A stretch of DNA of 64,000 nucleotides from Fibrobacter sp. (GCA_024399065.1 JAKSIB010000011.1:1-64000), one strand, 5' to 3'. Counted from the first letter of the stretch, positions 43,748 to 52,106 are shown. Notes: generated by a model not told the origin, from the letters alone. Made by a program: numbers and translations.

Positions 43748-44047
43748 TTAAGCCACCTTATGGAAACGACCCTTGGGGTCTTTAATGAGGAGCATGGCAA
43801 GCCAAATCACAAGGCCAAATGCCACAGCGGAGAAACCCAGGAAGGCGTCATTCAGCATGTCGCCTGCAGCCGGGGTGAAAAATTCAGCACGAAGTTCTGC
43901 ATATTCAAAAATGGCATCCACGAACCACATGAGGGATGCGCCCCAGTACATGTAGCACAAGGGAGAAAGATGCATCTTGTTTTCGACATCGCGGTACCAA
44001 AGAGCGGTGCAGATAATCGCCGCAAAAACAGTGATGAGAAGGGTCAT
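43748..44047 (-). CDS. Small three-segment membrane protein
   Basis: This 99-residue protein has hydrophobic segments at ~1-18, 30-50 and 67-88 and a basic C-terminus (KGRFHKVA). It has aromatic-rich LSPLCYMYWGASLMWFVDAI. It is not a recognised family. Its ATG overlaps the TAA of the upstream gene, and its stop touches the DUF362 start. It may anchor or supply electrons to the exported DUF362 proteins; this is inferred from coupling only. Confidence 0.8.
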   Translation of the reverse strand: MTLLITVFAAIICTALWYRDVENKMHLSPLCYMYWGASLMWFVDAIFEYAELRAEFFTPAAGDMLNDAFLGFSAVAFGLVIWLAMLLIKDPKGRFHKVA

Positions 44048-44442
44048 TACTTACCTGCCTTTACTTCTGCAGGAACAGCCTTGTGGAACTTGCTGCGGAC
44101 AGTCATGAGAGCGGCCCAAGCCACCGTAACGAGGCCAGCCATGGATGTGCCCACGGTAGCAACCTCGTGCCACATCTGACTCATGGCTTCGGGGCTGGAA
44201 GCCGCAGTCAAAAACGGATAAAAGGCCTGCAGTTCGCCGTGCCAGACATGTTCAAAAGCCAACAGAACAGAACCGCCCCAAAGCATCTTGGAAAGAACCT
44301 TCAGATTCTTGCAGACAGCCTGCTTCTTGGTAGCAACCTGAAGATCAGCACCCTGCTTGGCAGACTTGTCGGTCTGTTCCAAAACTATGGTGGTGACGGT
44401 GGTAACGATGGCTTCTGCCATGGGGGCGATAAAACAGCACAT
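44047..44442 (-). CDS. Small membrane protein, first gene of the DUF362 unit
   Basis: This 131-residue protein has segments around 1-22, 50-65 and 95-115, and a histidine pair in AFEHVWHGELQ that could bind a metal or heme. It is not a recognised family. The start has AAAGAGG eight bases upstream and lies about 45 bases after the MerR-style promoter at 44486-44516. It shares the last base of TAA with the next ATG. Confidence 0.82.
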   Translation of the reverse strand: MCCFIAPMAEAIVTTVTTIVLEQTDKSAKQGADLQVATKKQAVCKNLKVLSKMLWGGSVLLAFEHVWHGELQAFYPFLTAASSPEAMSQMWHEVATVGTSMAGLVTVAWAALMTVRSKFHKAVPAEVKAGK

Positions 44443-44485
44443 AAGTACTCCTCTTTTTCGACGTGCGAAGATATTGTTTGTTCTA

Positions 44486-44516
44486 AATATACCACCTAGA
44501 GTTAACTCTAAGACAA
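44486..44516 (-). promoter_or_regulatory. MerR-type promoter/operator B
   Basis: The minus strand has -35 TTGTCT (44511-44516), an exact 19-base spacer containing the perfect palindrome TAGAGTTAACTCTA, and -10 TATATT (44486-44491). The overlong spacer with an inner dyad is the hallmark of MerR-family activation. Twenty-five of 31 bases match promoter A at 45439-45469. Confidence 0.85.
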
Positions 44517-44556
44517 GCCCTTTTTAATTTTTTTGAAAAAAAGAGCCAAAAAATTT

Positions 44557-45393
44557 CTATTTCACCAAGGCTTCGTTCAAGCTTCCGGTACGGTAGCCTC
44601 GTTCATCCAAGGAAATTTCCTTAAAACCAAGATTTGTAAAACAGGAACGAATCTCAGCCTGATTTTTGTAGAAAAGCGGGAACTGGTCCGGAAGGATTTC
44701 TATGCTAGCCATATAGGTTTCTGCAGCAGGCGATTTTTGCGGAACAAGACGGCAACGAACTCGATATTGAACAAAACCCAAATCCTGCAGATACTGCTCG
44801 GCCCGCTCCACCAGCCGCAATTTTTCTTCTGTAATCTGTTCTCCGTAAGGAATGCGGCTGGCAAGGCAGGCAAACGAGGGCTTGCTCGCCGTCGGGAGCC
44901 CAAGTTCCCGGGACAACGTGCGGATGCCTGCCTTGGTGAGGCCCGCCTCACGGAGCGGGCTCTTCACGTTCAGTTCCGCAATCGCCTTCAATCCCGGGCG
45001 GTAATCTCCAAGGTCATCCACATTGGAGCCTTCACAAACTGCAGGAATCCCATGCTCCGCGGCCGCCCCGATGATGGCCTTAAAAATCGAACGCTTGCAC
45101 ACATAGCAACGGTCAGGAGGATTCTCCCGAAAGCCGTCCACATCCATCTCGTTAAAATCCAGGACCAAATGGAGAATGCCTTCTGCCTTGCAAAAATCCA
45201 GAGCCTCCTGAATTTCGCGGCCAGGAACCACCCTGGACTTTATCGTAACGGCAACCGCATTCTCTCCCAGCACATCATGAGCCACCTTCAACAGAAACGT
45301 AGAATCCACGCCGGCAGAATAAGCCACGGCAACCTTGCCGAGACTTCTCAACTGGCATTTCAACAACTCGAATTTCTGATGCAGTTCATCCAT
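44557..45393 (-). CDS. larE: ATP-dependent sulfur transferase LarE
   Basis: This 278-residue cytoplasmic enzyme adenylates the pyridinium nucleotide and transfers sulfur to form the two thiocarboxylates of the pincer. The PP-loop is YSAGVDSTFLL (usually SGGVDS), with a CYVCKR pair. Cys176 in FACLASRIPYG coincides with the sacrificial cysteine position of the L. plantarum enzyme (from memory). ATG 45393 is preferred over TTG 45399. It is driven from promoter A and is separate from the next gene. Confidence 0.93.
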   Translation of the reverse strand: MDELHQKFELLKCQLRSLGKVAVAYSAGVDSTFLLKVAHDVLGENAVAVTIKSRVVPGREIQEALDFCKAEGILHLVLDFNEMDVDGFRENPPDRCYVCKRSIFKAIIGAAAEHGIPAVCEGSNVDDLGDYRPGLKAIAELNVKSPLREAGLTKAGIRTLSRELGLPTASKPSFACLASRIPYGEQITEEKLRLVERAEQYLQDLGFVQYRVRCRLVPQKSPAAETYMASIEILPDQFPLFYKNQAEIRSCFTNLGFKEISLDERGYRTGSLNEALVK

Positions 45394-45438
45394 TTTCAAA
45401 AACCTGGAATTTTCAAAACCTTTAAAAAACGCCTCTTA

Positions 45439-45469
45439 AATATAAGATCTAGAGTTGACTCAAAGTCAA
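45439..45469 (-). promoter_or_regulatory. MerR-type promoter/operator A upstream of larE
   Basis: The minus strand has -35 TTGACT (45464-45469), a 19-base spacer with the imperfect dyad GAGTCAACTC, and -10 TATATT (45439-45444). It lies between larE and the divergent MerR gene, so it may control both. Confidence 0.85.
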
Positions 45470-45525
45470 GACTTGCCGTAGAAAATTTATTTTTTATTTT
45501 TCAAAAAAAACAAGGCAGGACCATC

Positions 45526-45990
45526 ATGGGATTTTCTATCGGAGAAGTTGTAAAGAAAACAGGACTTAGCGCCCACACCCTGCGCTACTACGAAAAGGAA
45601 GGGCTCCTCCCCTTCGTCACCAAGAGCAGCTCTGGTCTCCGCGTTTACACTGAATCCGATTTGGGCTGGCTCACCATGATTGAATGCCTCAAGTCCTCGG
45701 GCTTGCAAATCAAGGAAATCGCACAGTACATCAAGTGGTTCCAAATGGGCGATTCCACCTTGGCCGAACGCGTAGAAATGTTCCGCAAGCGCAAGGCCGC
45801 CATCGAAGAAGAAATGGCCAACTTGCAGATAGTGCTGGATAAAATCACCTACAAGACCGCCCTTTACGAAGAAGCCCTCAAGTGCGGCAGCCTGGATACT
45901 GCCACCAACCTTCCCAAAATGCAAAAGCTGAAGAAGAAGCTTTTCGAAAAACCCACCGACTTCGACAAGATCATGGACCAGGTCGGCTAA
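45526..45990 (+). CDS. MerR-family regulator (AdhR/NmlR-like)
   Basis: This 154-residue DNA-binding activator has a winged HTH (FSIGEVVKKTGLSAHTLRYY), wing (SSSGLRVYTESDLGWL) and dimer coiled coil (~80-120). Cys54 in MIECLKSSG sits where AdhR/NmlR proteins keep a reactive cysteine (from memory). Those respond to aldehydes or other electrophiles; whether this one does is unproven. Promoters A and B beside it have the matching architecture. ATG 45526 follows AGGCAGGA. It converges with the pectate-lyase-like gene, 17 bases apart. Confidence 0.9.
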   Translation: MGFSIGEVVKKTGLSAHTLRYYEKEGLLPFVTKSSSGLRVYTESDLGWLTMIECLKSSGLQIKEIAQYIKWFQMGDSTLAERVEMFRKRKAAIEEEMANLQIVLDKITYKTALYEEALKCGSLDTATNLPKMQKLKKKLFEKPTDFDKIMDQVG

Positions 45991-46007
45991 GTCCGGTTTA
46001 GTCCCGA

Positions 46008-47690
46008 TTACTTCACATTCACTTTCTGGATTTCGTGACCGATGCGAACCAGGTATGCGCCAGGCGTACGGAACTGAGTGCGCACAGCATCGACTACATT
46101 TCCACCACGAAGCTGTTCTGCCTGCAAAGTCCCCAGGTAACGTCCCTGCAAGTCAAACACTACAGCCTTGCCAACGAGTGCGGCAGACCCGTCGAAATTC
46201 GCAACGATAGAAGTTGTGTTGCCAATGGAACTGCTGGAAGGCAGTCCGAATTCATAAGCCCCAAGATCCGGTGCGGCGCCGGCAAATACCGCCCCCACAT
46301 CTTCACCCTTGTCGATGGCGTGGCTACCATCCTTCAACTTCAAAAAGTCCACATTAGGAACGCTTCCATCAGGATTTCGCGGTCCCAAAATTCCAGGAAT
46401 CTTGGAAAGGTCTTCGCCCGTCACCGTCATGCTGGGGTCGTCAATACTCATAAAGTCGTCTTCCGTCAAATCCAGTTTCAGGTTCCAAGTGTTGTTTTCG
46501 CCAGCGGCACAATTTTCATCATGCCCAGCATCGCTGTCATCGATTTTCACCCAGCACACACCAACCTGCGAATTCAGATTAGGGAATGCAATGTTGTTTT
46601 TCAGCACATGGGCGTTATCGCCTGTCAATACGGCTACATCGGCCGTGCGCCTTCCTTCAGCATCGAATGTGGTGGATGCCATGTTAAAGGCCCGTTGACC
46701 ATTCTGGAATGACGTATTGCTGATCCATTGAGTTCCCGCACCTGTATAGTTGGCATAAAAACCGAAAGTCTCATTCTTCCAGGCGACGCTGTTTCGAATG
46801 ATATGATGTCCACCGCCAAATGTACTTTCGCCCAACTTGAATCCAGAACCATTTCCATTTTTCGGCATCTTTGTACCGTAGTCGCTATAGCCGCTTCCCA
46901 TGGCGTAGCTGTTTTCTATGACAACAGGAAATTCCTGATTGATCAAGTCGTAGGCATCATCGCTGTTCCACCAGGAACGACAACCGAAAAATTTCGTGGT
47001 GTCGCCGTCATACTGGTAATGCACGCCAAAACCGTCGGCATTTTCACCATCGCCCTGACGGCCAGTGGGGTCATAATTATCGTGGGCGTCGCAGTTCAAG
47101 AACAGATGACCACCGCCGTTAAGGCCCCTTCCGCCTTCATTCACAAAGAAGCCCGGACCCGCATTGTGATGACTTTCCATCTGCTCCAAAATCACATGCT
47201 TGCATCGGGTAACATATACACCCGAATTGGAATTATGCTTCATGGGAACATTGCGGACCTCGATCCCCTTCAAGTGCAAATAGCTTGCATAAATCAAGAT
47301 GCCCGCCGTGTATTCCAGATCCGTAGACGAAGTGGTTTTATCCAGGGCCTGACCGATGGGAAGATTTGTGCCGTCAAAAATCGGACGTTCCCCAGGGTAG
47401 GCAAAATAATGGATTCGCTTGTCGTCACTTTCGCCGCTGGTAGTCAACAAAACACCTGCAGACATTCTGGCGCGTTCACAGTAGGAGGTATCGCGCATAT
47501 CATAGACACCGCCGCGGATCCACACCGTATCACCGGCAGCCACCACCGTATTGGCCTTCTTTAAAGATGCAAAAGGCTTTTCCTTTGAACCTGCGGCAGC
47601 GTCATTCCCGTCAACAGCAACATAATATGTTGAACCGAATGCCTGCGCTGCGCACAAAGCCAGCGCCGGAATAAAAAACTTCTTGTCCAT
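46008..47690 (-). CDS. PL9-like pectate lyase with T9SS-like tail
   Basis: This 560-residue secreted protein has a signal peptide (~1-18). A right-handed beta-helix (~20-480) follows with the PL9-type blocks GENADGFGVHY, FFGCRSWWNSDDAYDLI and GNGSGFKLG. These hold the aspartates that bind calcium in PL9 enzymes (family knowledge). A Ser linker and a sorting-like tail (VVFDLQGRYLGTL, RTPGAYLVRI) end the protein. It would cleave pectate by beta-elimination outside the cell. The upstream frame beyond 47690 lacks a signal. AGAGG precedes ATG. Confidence 0.85.
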   Translation of the reverse strand: MDKKFFIPALALCAAQAFGSTYYVAVDGNDAAAGSKEKPFASLKKANTVVAAGDTVWIRGGVYDMRDTSYCERARMSAGVLLTTSGESDDKRIHYFAYPGERPIFDGTNLPIGQALDKTTSSTDLEYTAGILIYASYLHLKGIEVRNVPMKHNSNSGVYVTRCKHVILEQMESHHNAGPGFFVNEGGRGLNGGGHLFLNCDAHDNYDPTGRQGDGENADGFGVHYQYDGDTTKFFGCRSWWNSDDAYDLINQEFPVVIENSYAMGSGYSDYGTKMPKNGNGSGFKLGESTFGGGHHIIRNSVAWKNETFGFYANYTGAGTQWISNTSFQNGQRAFNMASTTFDAEGRRTADVAVLTGDNAHVLKNNIAFPNLNSQVGVCWVKIDDSDAGHDENCAAGENNTWNLKLDLTEDDFMSIDDPSMTVTGEDLSKIPGILGPRNPDGSVPNVDFLKLKDGSHAIDKGEDVGAVFAGAAPDLGAYEFGLPSSSSIGNTTSIVANFDGSAALVGKAVVFDLQGRYLGTLQAEQLRGGNVVDAVRTQFRTPGAYLVRIGHEIQKVNVK

Positions 47691-47841
47691 AAACACCTCT
47701 AAAACCTGATTGTAATATATATGATTTTCGAGGTAAACGGACATAAGCATTGTTTATGGAGCTGCCATTTGCGCAGAATATTGAACCAGGTTCAGTTGCC
47801 AACATGCTGTATTCGCAATTGAAATGACTGCGCGAACACTT

Positions 47842-48095
47842 CTATTTCAGCAGGCGTTCGGATTGCGGCAGGCCTTCGTTAATCAGCACGGAGTTTAGCG
47901 ACTCCATATTGGAAAGACAAATCAGCTGGTTGATGGAAGCGTGGTCACGAACATTTCCGTCTAACATCGGATTCGCCTCACGCCACTGTGCAGCAGTAAA
48001 CCCGAAAAGGGCCTTGTTCAAGACATCCGCTTCTGATGCATAGACAACGGCTGCATCCTGGGGCGTAATCGCCGCGGAAATCAAATTCTGCTTAA
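47842..48095 (-). pseudogene. C-terminal remnant of a KilA-N-type protein
   Basis: The minus-strand frame reads ITPQDAAVVYASEADVLNKA, LFGFTAAQWREANPML, and ASINQLICLSNMESLNSVL, which resembles the C-terminal part of KilA-N domain proteins (from memory). The DNA-binding N-terminal half is missing. Upstream, the frame runs into antisense of the DUF1349 remnant. It is therefore a truncated piece, perhaps of phage or toxin-antitoxin-like origin. Confidence 0.6.
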
Positions 48096-48378
48096 GTACT
48101 TGGATAGTGAAAACTGGCTGAAGGCCTCTATCGAATTCGAGAACGAATCCATCCAGCATTTAGGAAGCGTCGTCACCAACATGGGCTATTCCGACTGGGC
48201 AACCACCGCGATTCCTGCCGATGTAATGAGAATTTGCCACATGGCCCGCGCCACCGACGAAATCCAGTTCGGCATTTACGCCTGCAGCCCAGAGGATTCC
48301 TCCTTTGACGCCACATTCACAGAAATGGAAATCACGGAATGCAAATGGCTCGCCCACGTAGGGCAAAAGCCGGATTGA
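48096..48378 (+). pseudogene. Truncated DUF1349-type protein
   Basis: The plus frame reads SENWLKASIEFENESIQHLG, SVVTNMGYSDWATTAIPADV, then RICHMARATDEIQFGIYACSP and a C-terminal EITECKWLAHVG. It resembles the C-terminal half of DUF1349 (concanavalin-like) proteins. No ATG or ribosome-binding site fits the start. Compared with the family as I recall it, about 20 residues seem to be missing between IPADV and MRICH. It abuts the KilA-N remnant. Confidence 0.6.
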
Positions 48379-48410
48379 TTTGATTATATTTTTAGTCAAC
48401 TGGAGTAATT

Positions 48411-49031
48411 ATGAAAGTTCTTTTAATTAACGGTAGCCCCCGTAAAAACGGCAACACTTTTACCGCATTGAATCAGGCTGCAGAACAGCTGAACAAGAAC
48501 GGTATCGAAAGCGAAATCGTGTGGATTGGAAACAAATGCATCCGCGGATGCATTGCCTGCAATGTTTGCAAGAACAAGGGCAACAACCGCTGCGCCTTTG
48601 ACGAAGACATCTGCAACGAAATCATCGCCAAGATGGAAACTAGCGACGCCCTGATTGTAGGCTCTCCGGTTTACTGGGGACAGCCCAACGGTTCCGTACT
48701 TTCGCTGATCCAGCGCATGGCTTATTCCGCCGGAAGCCTGATGCAGGGCAAGCCCGCCGCCGCCGTTTGCTGCTGCCGCCGCGGTGGTGCAACCGCCGCC
48801 TTCCAGACTTTGCAAATGCCCTTCCAGATGCTGAACATGCCTATCGTCACTTCCCAGTACTGGAACATCGCCTACGGCCGCAACGAAGCCGAATCCGCAC
48901 AGGACGTGGAAGGCATGCAGACCATGCGCACCCTCGCAAACAACATGGCATTCATGCTGAAGAAATTCGCCACAGGCACCGCCGAAGTGGAAGCCAAGGA
49001 ACCCTGGCAGCCCATGAACTTCGTGAGATAA
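48411..49031 (+). CDS. Flavodoxin-like NAD(P)H-dependent FMN reductase
   Basis: This 206-residue cytoplasmic protein has the flavin phosphate motif GSPRKNGNT and the block VGSPVYWGQPNGSVLSLIQR. It has a cluster CIRGCIACNVCK in the usual cysteine-bearing segment and a second CCCRRGG. Members reduce quinones, flavins or metals; the substrate here is unknown. The start has CTGGAG upstream. It is next to decayed fragments but is itself intact. Confidence 0.88.
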   Translation: MKVLLINGSPRKNGNTFTALNQAAEQLNKNGIESEIVWIGNKCIRGCIACNVCKNKGNNRCAFDEDICNEIIAKMETSDALIVGSPVYWGQPNGSVLSLIQRMAYSAGSLMQGKPAAAVCCCRRGGATAAFQTLQMPFQMLNMPIVTSQYWNIAYGRNEAESAQDVEGMQTMRTLANNMAFMLKKFATGTAEVEAKEPWQPMNFVR

Positions 49032-49037
49032 GAAAAT

Positions 49038-49883
49038 TTATCTGGTTTTGACGACGCCGTTGCAGGGCATCACCGGGTCGTCCCAGATGATTTCGCCGAC
49101 GGAGTCCACCACGATGGTTCCGGATTTCGGATTCTTGATGGAAATGACATCGCCCTTCACGTCTGCTTCGACATCGGAGTATTCAAAGGCTAGATCCGCG
49201 CCTTCCATGGTGCAGTTGATGAGCTTCAGGCCCTTGCAATAGCACAGGGGCTGGGTTCCGGAAATCTTGCAGTTTTCAAGAGTCAAGTTTTCAGAGAACC
49301 AGGCGAGATATTCACCCTTCACTACGGAATTTTTAACCGTAATATTTTTGCTGTGCCAGAAGGCATCCTTCGTATCCAATACAGAATCTTCGATAGTCAG
49401 ATTTTCGATGTACTGGAAAGAATACTTGCCTTTCATCTGCACATTTTTCAGGGAGATGTTCGTGCAATCCAGGAAAAGATATTCCGCTTCGATTTCAGAA
49501 TTTTCAAGGGAAATATCCTGACTCTTCCAGCCGAATTCCTGGGAAACAATTTTGCAGTTTTCCAGAGAAATGCGGTTGCATTCACGAACGGCCTTGATGC
49601 CGCCAAGAACACTGTCCTTGATGACACCGTCGTCGGCATACCAAAGGGCAGCGCGGGTGAGTTCATCCATGGAGGATTTTTCCAAGGTGAATTTCTTGAC
49701 GTGCCACATGGGATAGCGCAGAGAAAACTTGCAGTCAATGACATTGATGTCGCGGGCTTCCTTCAGTACAGACTCACCATCGGCGGGGCCTGCGAAAACG
49801 CAGGACACCACGTCGGAATTCTTCAAGTTATATAGGGAGCGTTCTTCGTCGAACTGCTTATTTTCTACCACATTTCGATTCAT
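49038..49883 (-). CDS. DUF3737 right-handed beta-helix protein
   Basis: This 281-residue cytoplasmic protein begins VENKQFDEERSLYNLKNSDV, diagnostic for DUF3737. It consists of ~20-residue beta-helix coils with the repeated pattern NISLKN / NLTIEDS / NITVKNS / NLTLENC. The biochemical function is unknown. There is no signal peptide. It lies seven bases from the convergent reductase gene. Confidence 0.9.
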   Translation of the reverse strand: MNRNVVENKQFDEERSLYNLKNSDVVSCVFAGPADGESVLKEARDINVIDCKFSLRYPMWHVKKFTLEKSSMDELTRAALWYADDGVIKDSVLGGIKAVRECNRISLENCKIVSQEFGWKSQDISLENSEIEAEYLFLDCTNISLKNVQMKGKYSFQYIENLTIEDSVLDTKDAFWHSKNITVKNSVVKGEYLAWFSENLTLENCKISGTQPLCYCKGLKLINCTMEGADLAFEYSDVEADVKGDVISIKNPKSGTIVVDSVGEIIWDDPVMPCNGVVKTR

Positions 49884-49961
49884 GTTAATAAAATATAAAA
49901 ATAAATAGCCGCACCCAATACCATCTCGTATTTTTCAGTTTCTCATTGTAAACATTTCCAC

Positions 49962-49992
49962 AAAAAAAGCTGACCCATTTTTTGGGACAGCC
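49962..49992 (-). terminator. Terminator of the metal permease gene
   Basis: On the minus strand GGCTGTCCCA / TGGGTCAGCT forms the stem with A-rich loop and is followed by a T run, about 20 bases past the stop at 50017. Confidence 0.82.
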
Positions 49993-50016
49993 TTTCTTTG
50001 AATTTATATGTAAGCG

Positions 50017-51468
50017 TCACTTTGCGCCGAGGAAATCGAAGCCGGCTTCTTCAATGGCCTTCTTCAATTCCGCCTCGTCCACCGTACCTTCGATGGTGAG
50101 AAGGTTCTTGCCCACATCAGCTTCGGCGTGAATAACTCCGGGGAGAGCGGTGGCAGCCTTTTCCACACACATTTTGCAGTGGTTGCAGCTCATACCCTTC
50201 ACGGTGTATTCCTTTACCCTGGAAGTTTCAGAATCCTTTTGGATCTTGCTCTTCTTCGGGAGTTTGGTGTAGATCATGAGCAAAGCGAGAACGCCTGCCA
50301 TCACATAATCAAATACGCCCAAGGCTTCTGCGCCGGCACAATGTTCAGACATACCGCTAGGAATCATTGCGGAGAGGAAGGTGTCCATCATAAAGGTATC
50401 CACCACCCAACCGAAGAACAATGCGCCGCCAGCAATGGTGATCAGGTATGCGACCAAGGTGCGCTTGCCAAAAGCCTTACCCACAACCATCATAGATGCG
50501 ATACTAGTTGCAGGACCAGCCATCAGCAAAACAAGTGCTGCGCCCGGAGTAATTCCCTTTGCCACCAATGCCAATGCCAGAGGAATGGAGCCCGTAGCAC
50601 AAGTGTACATAGGCATAGCCAACAGCAACACGGCAATCATGCAGAGGAACGGGTATTCACGGAGAGCCAAGAAGAAATCGTTGGGAATGAATGCAGCAAT
50701 CAATGCGCCCAGCACAAGACCAATCATGAGCCACTTACTTACATTGGCAACCATGTCCACTAAGCCATAACGGAAGGTTTCCAGAATCTTGCCGCCGATG
50801 GTCTTGGGGATTTCGCGATCTTCGCAATCGTCATCGCCACAGCCGCACTTGATCTTTCCGCAACCGCAGTGATCATCCTTACAACCGCAATGATCGCCGT
50901 CGTCATCGTCGTGATCGTGGTCGCCACATTCGCAGTGATCGTCGTGATCATGGTCGCCACATTCGCAATGGTCGTGATCGTGGTCGTGGCCACCGCAGCT
51001 GCAGTGTTCATCAACGCAAACGGCCTTGGCGTCTGCAGCAATTTCGTTTTCACCCTTCGTTGCAAAGTTCGTCACCACGCCGCCAAACAGTGCCGTAACA
51101 AAGGCCGCAATGGGGCGCAAAATTGCGAAAGGCAAACCCAGCAAAGAGTAGGTTGCCAAAATGGAATCCACCCCCGTCGCCGGAGTAGAAATCAAGAAGG
51201 AAACGCTGGCGCCCTTGCTGGCACCTTCCCTGCGGAGAGCCACAGCGGTAGGAATCACGCCACAGCTGCAAATGGGAAGCGGCACGCCAAAAAGGGCCGC
51301 CCACAAGCTAGACTTAAAAGTGGGTTTGGAAATTTTCGGAATGTACAGGGATTGCGGAAGCCATACGTGAATAATGCCTGCCAGCAAAAAACCGAGCAGC
51401 AAGAACGGGGCCATTTCCGCAAACAATGTTATAAATTCAGAAACAAAAGTCGATACGATTTCCATCAT
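50017..51468 (-). CDS. SO_0444-family Cu/Zn efflux permease with HMA domain
   Basis: This 483-residue inner-membrane permease of the DUF318/ArsP-like type has two blocks of four segments (~8-145 and ~225-385), each with a cysteine motif: PLPICSCGVIP and MYTCATGSIP. The cytoplasmic loop ~150-215 is packed with His, Cys and Asp (GHDHDHDHCECGDHDHDDHC and similar). A C-terminal HMA domain (~405-480) has GMSCNHCKMC. It should export Cu, Zn or a related soft metal. It is directly after an ArsR gene, in the same operon. Confidence 0.9.
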   Translation of the reverse strand: MMEIVSTFVSEFITLFAEMAPFLLLGFLLAGIIHVWLPQSLYIPKISKPTFKSSLWAALFGVPLPICSCGVIPTAVALRREGASKGASVSFLISTPATGVDSILATYSLLGLPFAILRPIAAFVTALFGGVVTNFATKGENEIAADAKAVCVDEHCSCGGHDHDHDHCECGDHDHDDHCECGDHDHDDDDGDHCGCKDDHCGCGKIKCGCGDDDCEDREIPKTIGGKILETFRYGLVDMVANVSKWLMIGLVLGALIAAFIPNDFFLALREYPFLCMIAVLLLAMPMYTCATGSIPLALALVAKGITPGAALVLLMAGPATSIASMMVVGKAFGKRTLVAYLITIAGGALFFGWVVDTFMMDTFLSAMIPSGMSEHCAGAEALGVFDYVMAGVLALLMIYTKLPKKSKIQKDSETSRVKEYTVKGMSCNHCKMCVEKAATALPGVIHAEADVGKNLLTIEGTVDEAELKKAIEEAGFDFLGAK

Positions 51469-51479
51469 AATTTTCTCCT

Positions 51480-51884
51480 TTACTTTCCTTCCTTTTTATG
51501 GAGAATATGGGACAGACCAATTTTGAAGATGGATCCGATATGTTCATCATCCAGAGAGTAGAACATCTTGCGGCCATCACGGCGGGGCTTGATCAAGTTC
51601 GCCGTACGGAGAATTCTCAACTGGTGACTTACCACGGACTGTTCCAGGTTCAGCTTGCCGGCAATGTCATTCACGGAAATTTCACCGCCAAGAAGAATCT
51701 GGAGAATACGGATTCGAGTGGTATCGCCAAAGAACTTGAAGAATTCCGAAAGTTCAAAAAGCGTATCTAGGGGCACGTTCATTGCCGCCAGTTCCATATC
51801 ATGGCAATGACTGCAATGGCATTCATGATGTTCATGATCGTCGTGACATTTGCATGTAGCCTTTGTAGATTCTTTCTTTGCCAT
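51480..51884 (-). CDS. ArsR/SmtB-type metal sensor repressor
   Basis: This 134-residue winged-helix repressor has a His/Cys-rich N-terminal tail (CKCHDDHEHHECHCSHCHD). The DNA helix region is ISVNDIAGKLNLEQSVVSHQ. The C-terminal alpha-5 segment DEHIGSIFKIGLSHILH carries Asp/His ligands as in SmtB-like zinc sensors. It precedes the permease gene by 11 bases. A perfect dyad at 51913-51928 is the likely operator, so it should repress until metal binds. Confidence 0.92.
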   Translation of the reverse strand: MAKKESTKATCKCHDDHEHHECHCSHCHDMELAAMNVPLDTLFELSEFFKFFGDTTRIRILQILLGGEISVNDIAGKLNLEQSVVSHQLRILRTANLIKPRRDGRKMFYSLDDEHIGSIFKIGLSHILHKKEGK

Positions 51885-51912
51885 AATTATCCTCTTTTCG
51901 TTTTGTAGATAT

Positions 51913-51928
51913 ATGAATATCTATTCAT
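51913..51928. promoter_or_regulatory. SmtB/ArsR-type operator
   Basis: ATGAATA-TC-TATTCAT is a perfect 7-2-7 palindrome just 29 bases upstream of the ArsR start. A further ATTCAT half-site follows at 51931-51936. The sequence matches the AT-rich 12-2-12 operators of SmtB-type repressors. Confidence 0.82.
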
Positions 51929-52106
51929 GTATTCATATTTAAAAAGAAATTTTCTGTTTGTCAAGCGGGGCGAGACGTTTTTTTGAAAAATGCCGATGAA
52001 AACTGTCGGAAAAGGGGAAATAGTTCCCTGGCGTAAACATTTTCAGGCGAAAAACCTTGCGTTAAAGCGAACTCTAGGTAAACCGTCCTTTAAAAAATTA
52101 TTACAT

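Noticed and set aside
50869-51561. Hydrophobic plus-strand frame opposite the metal permease
   Set aside because: Antisense of the His/Asp-rich loop, which reads as Val/Ile/Ala by complementarity.
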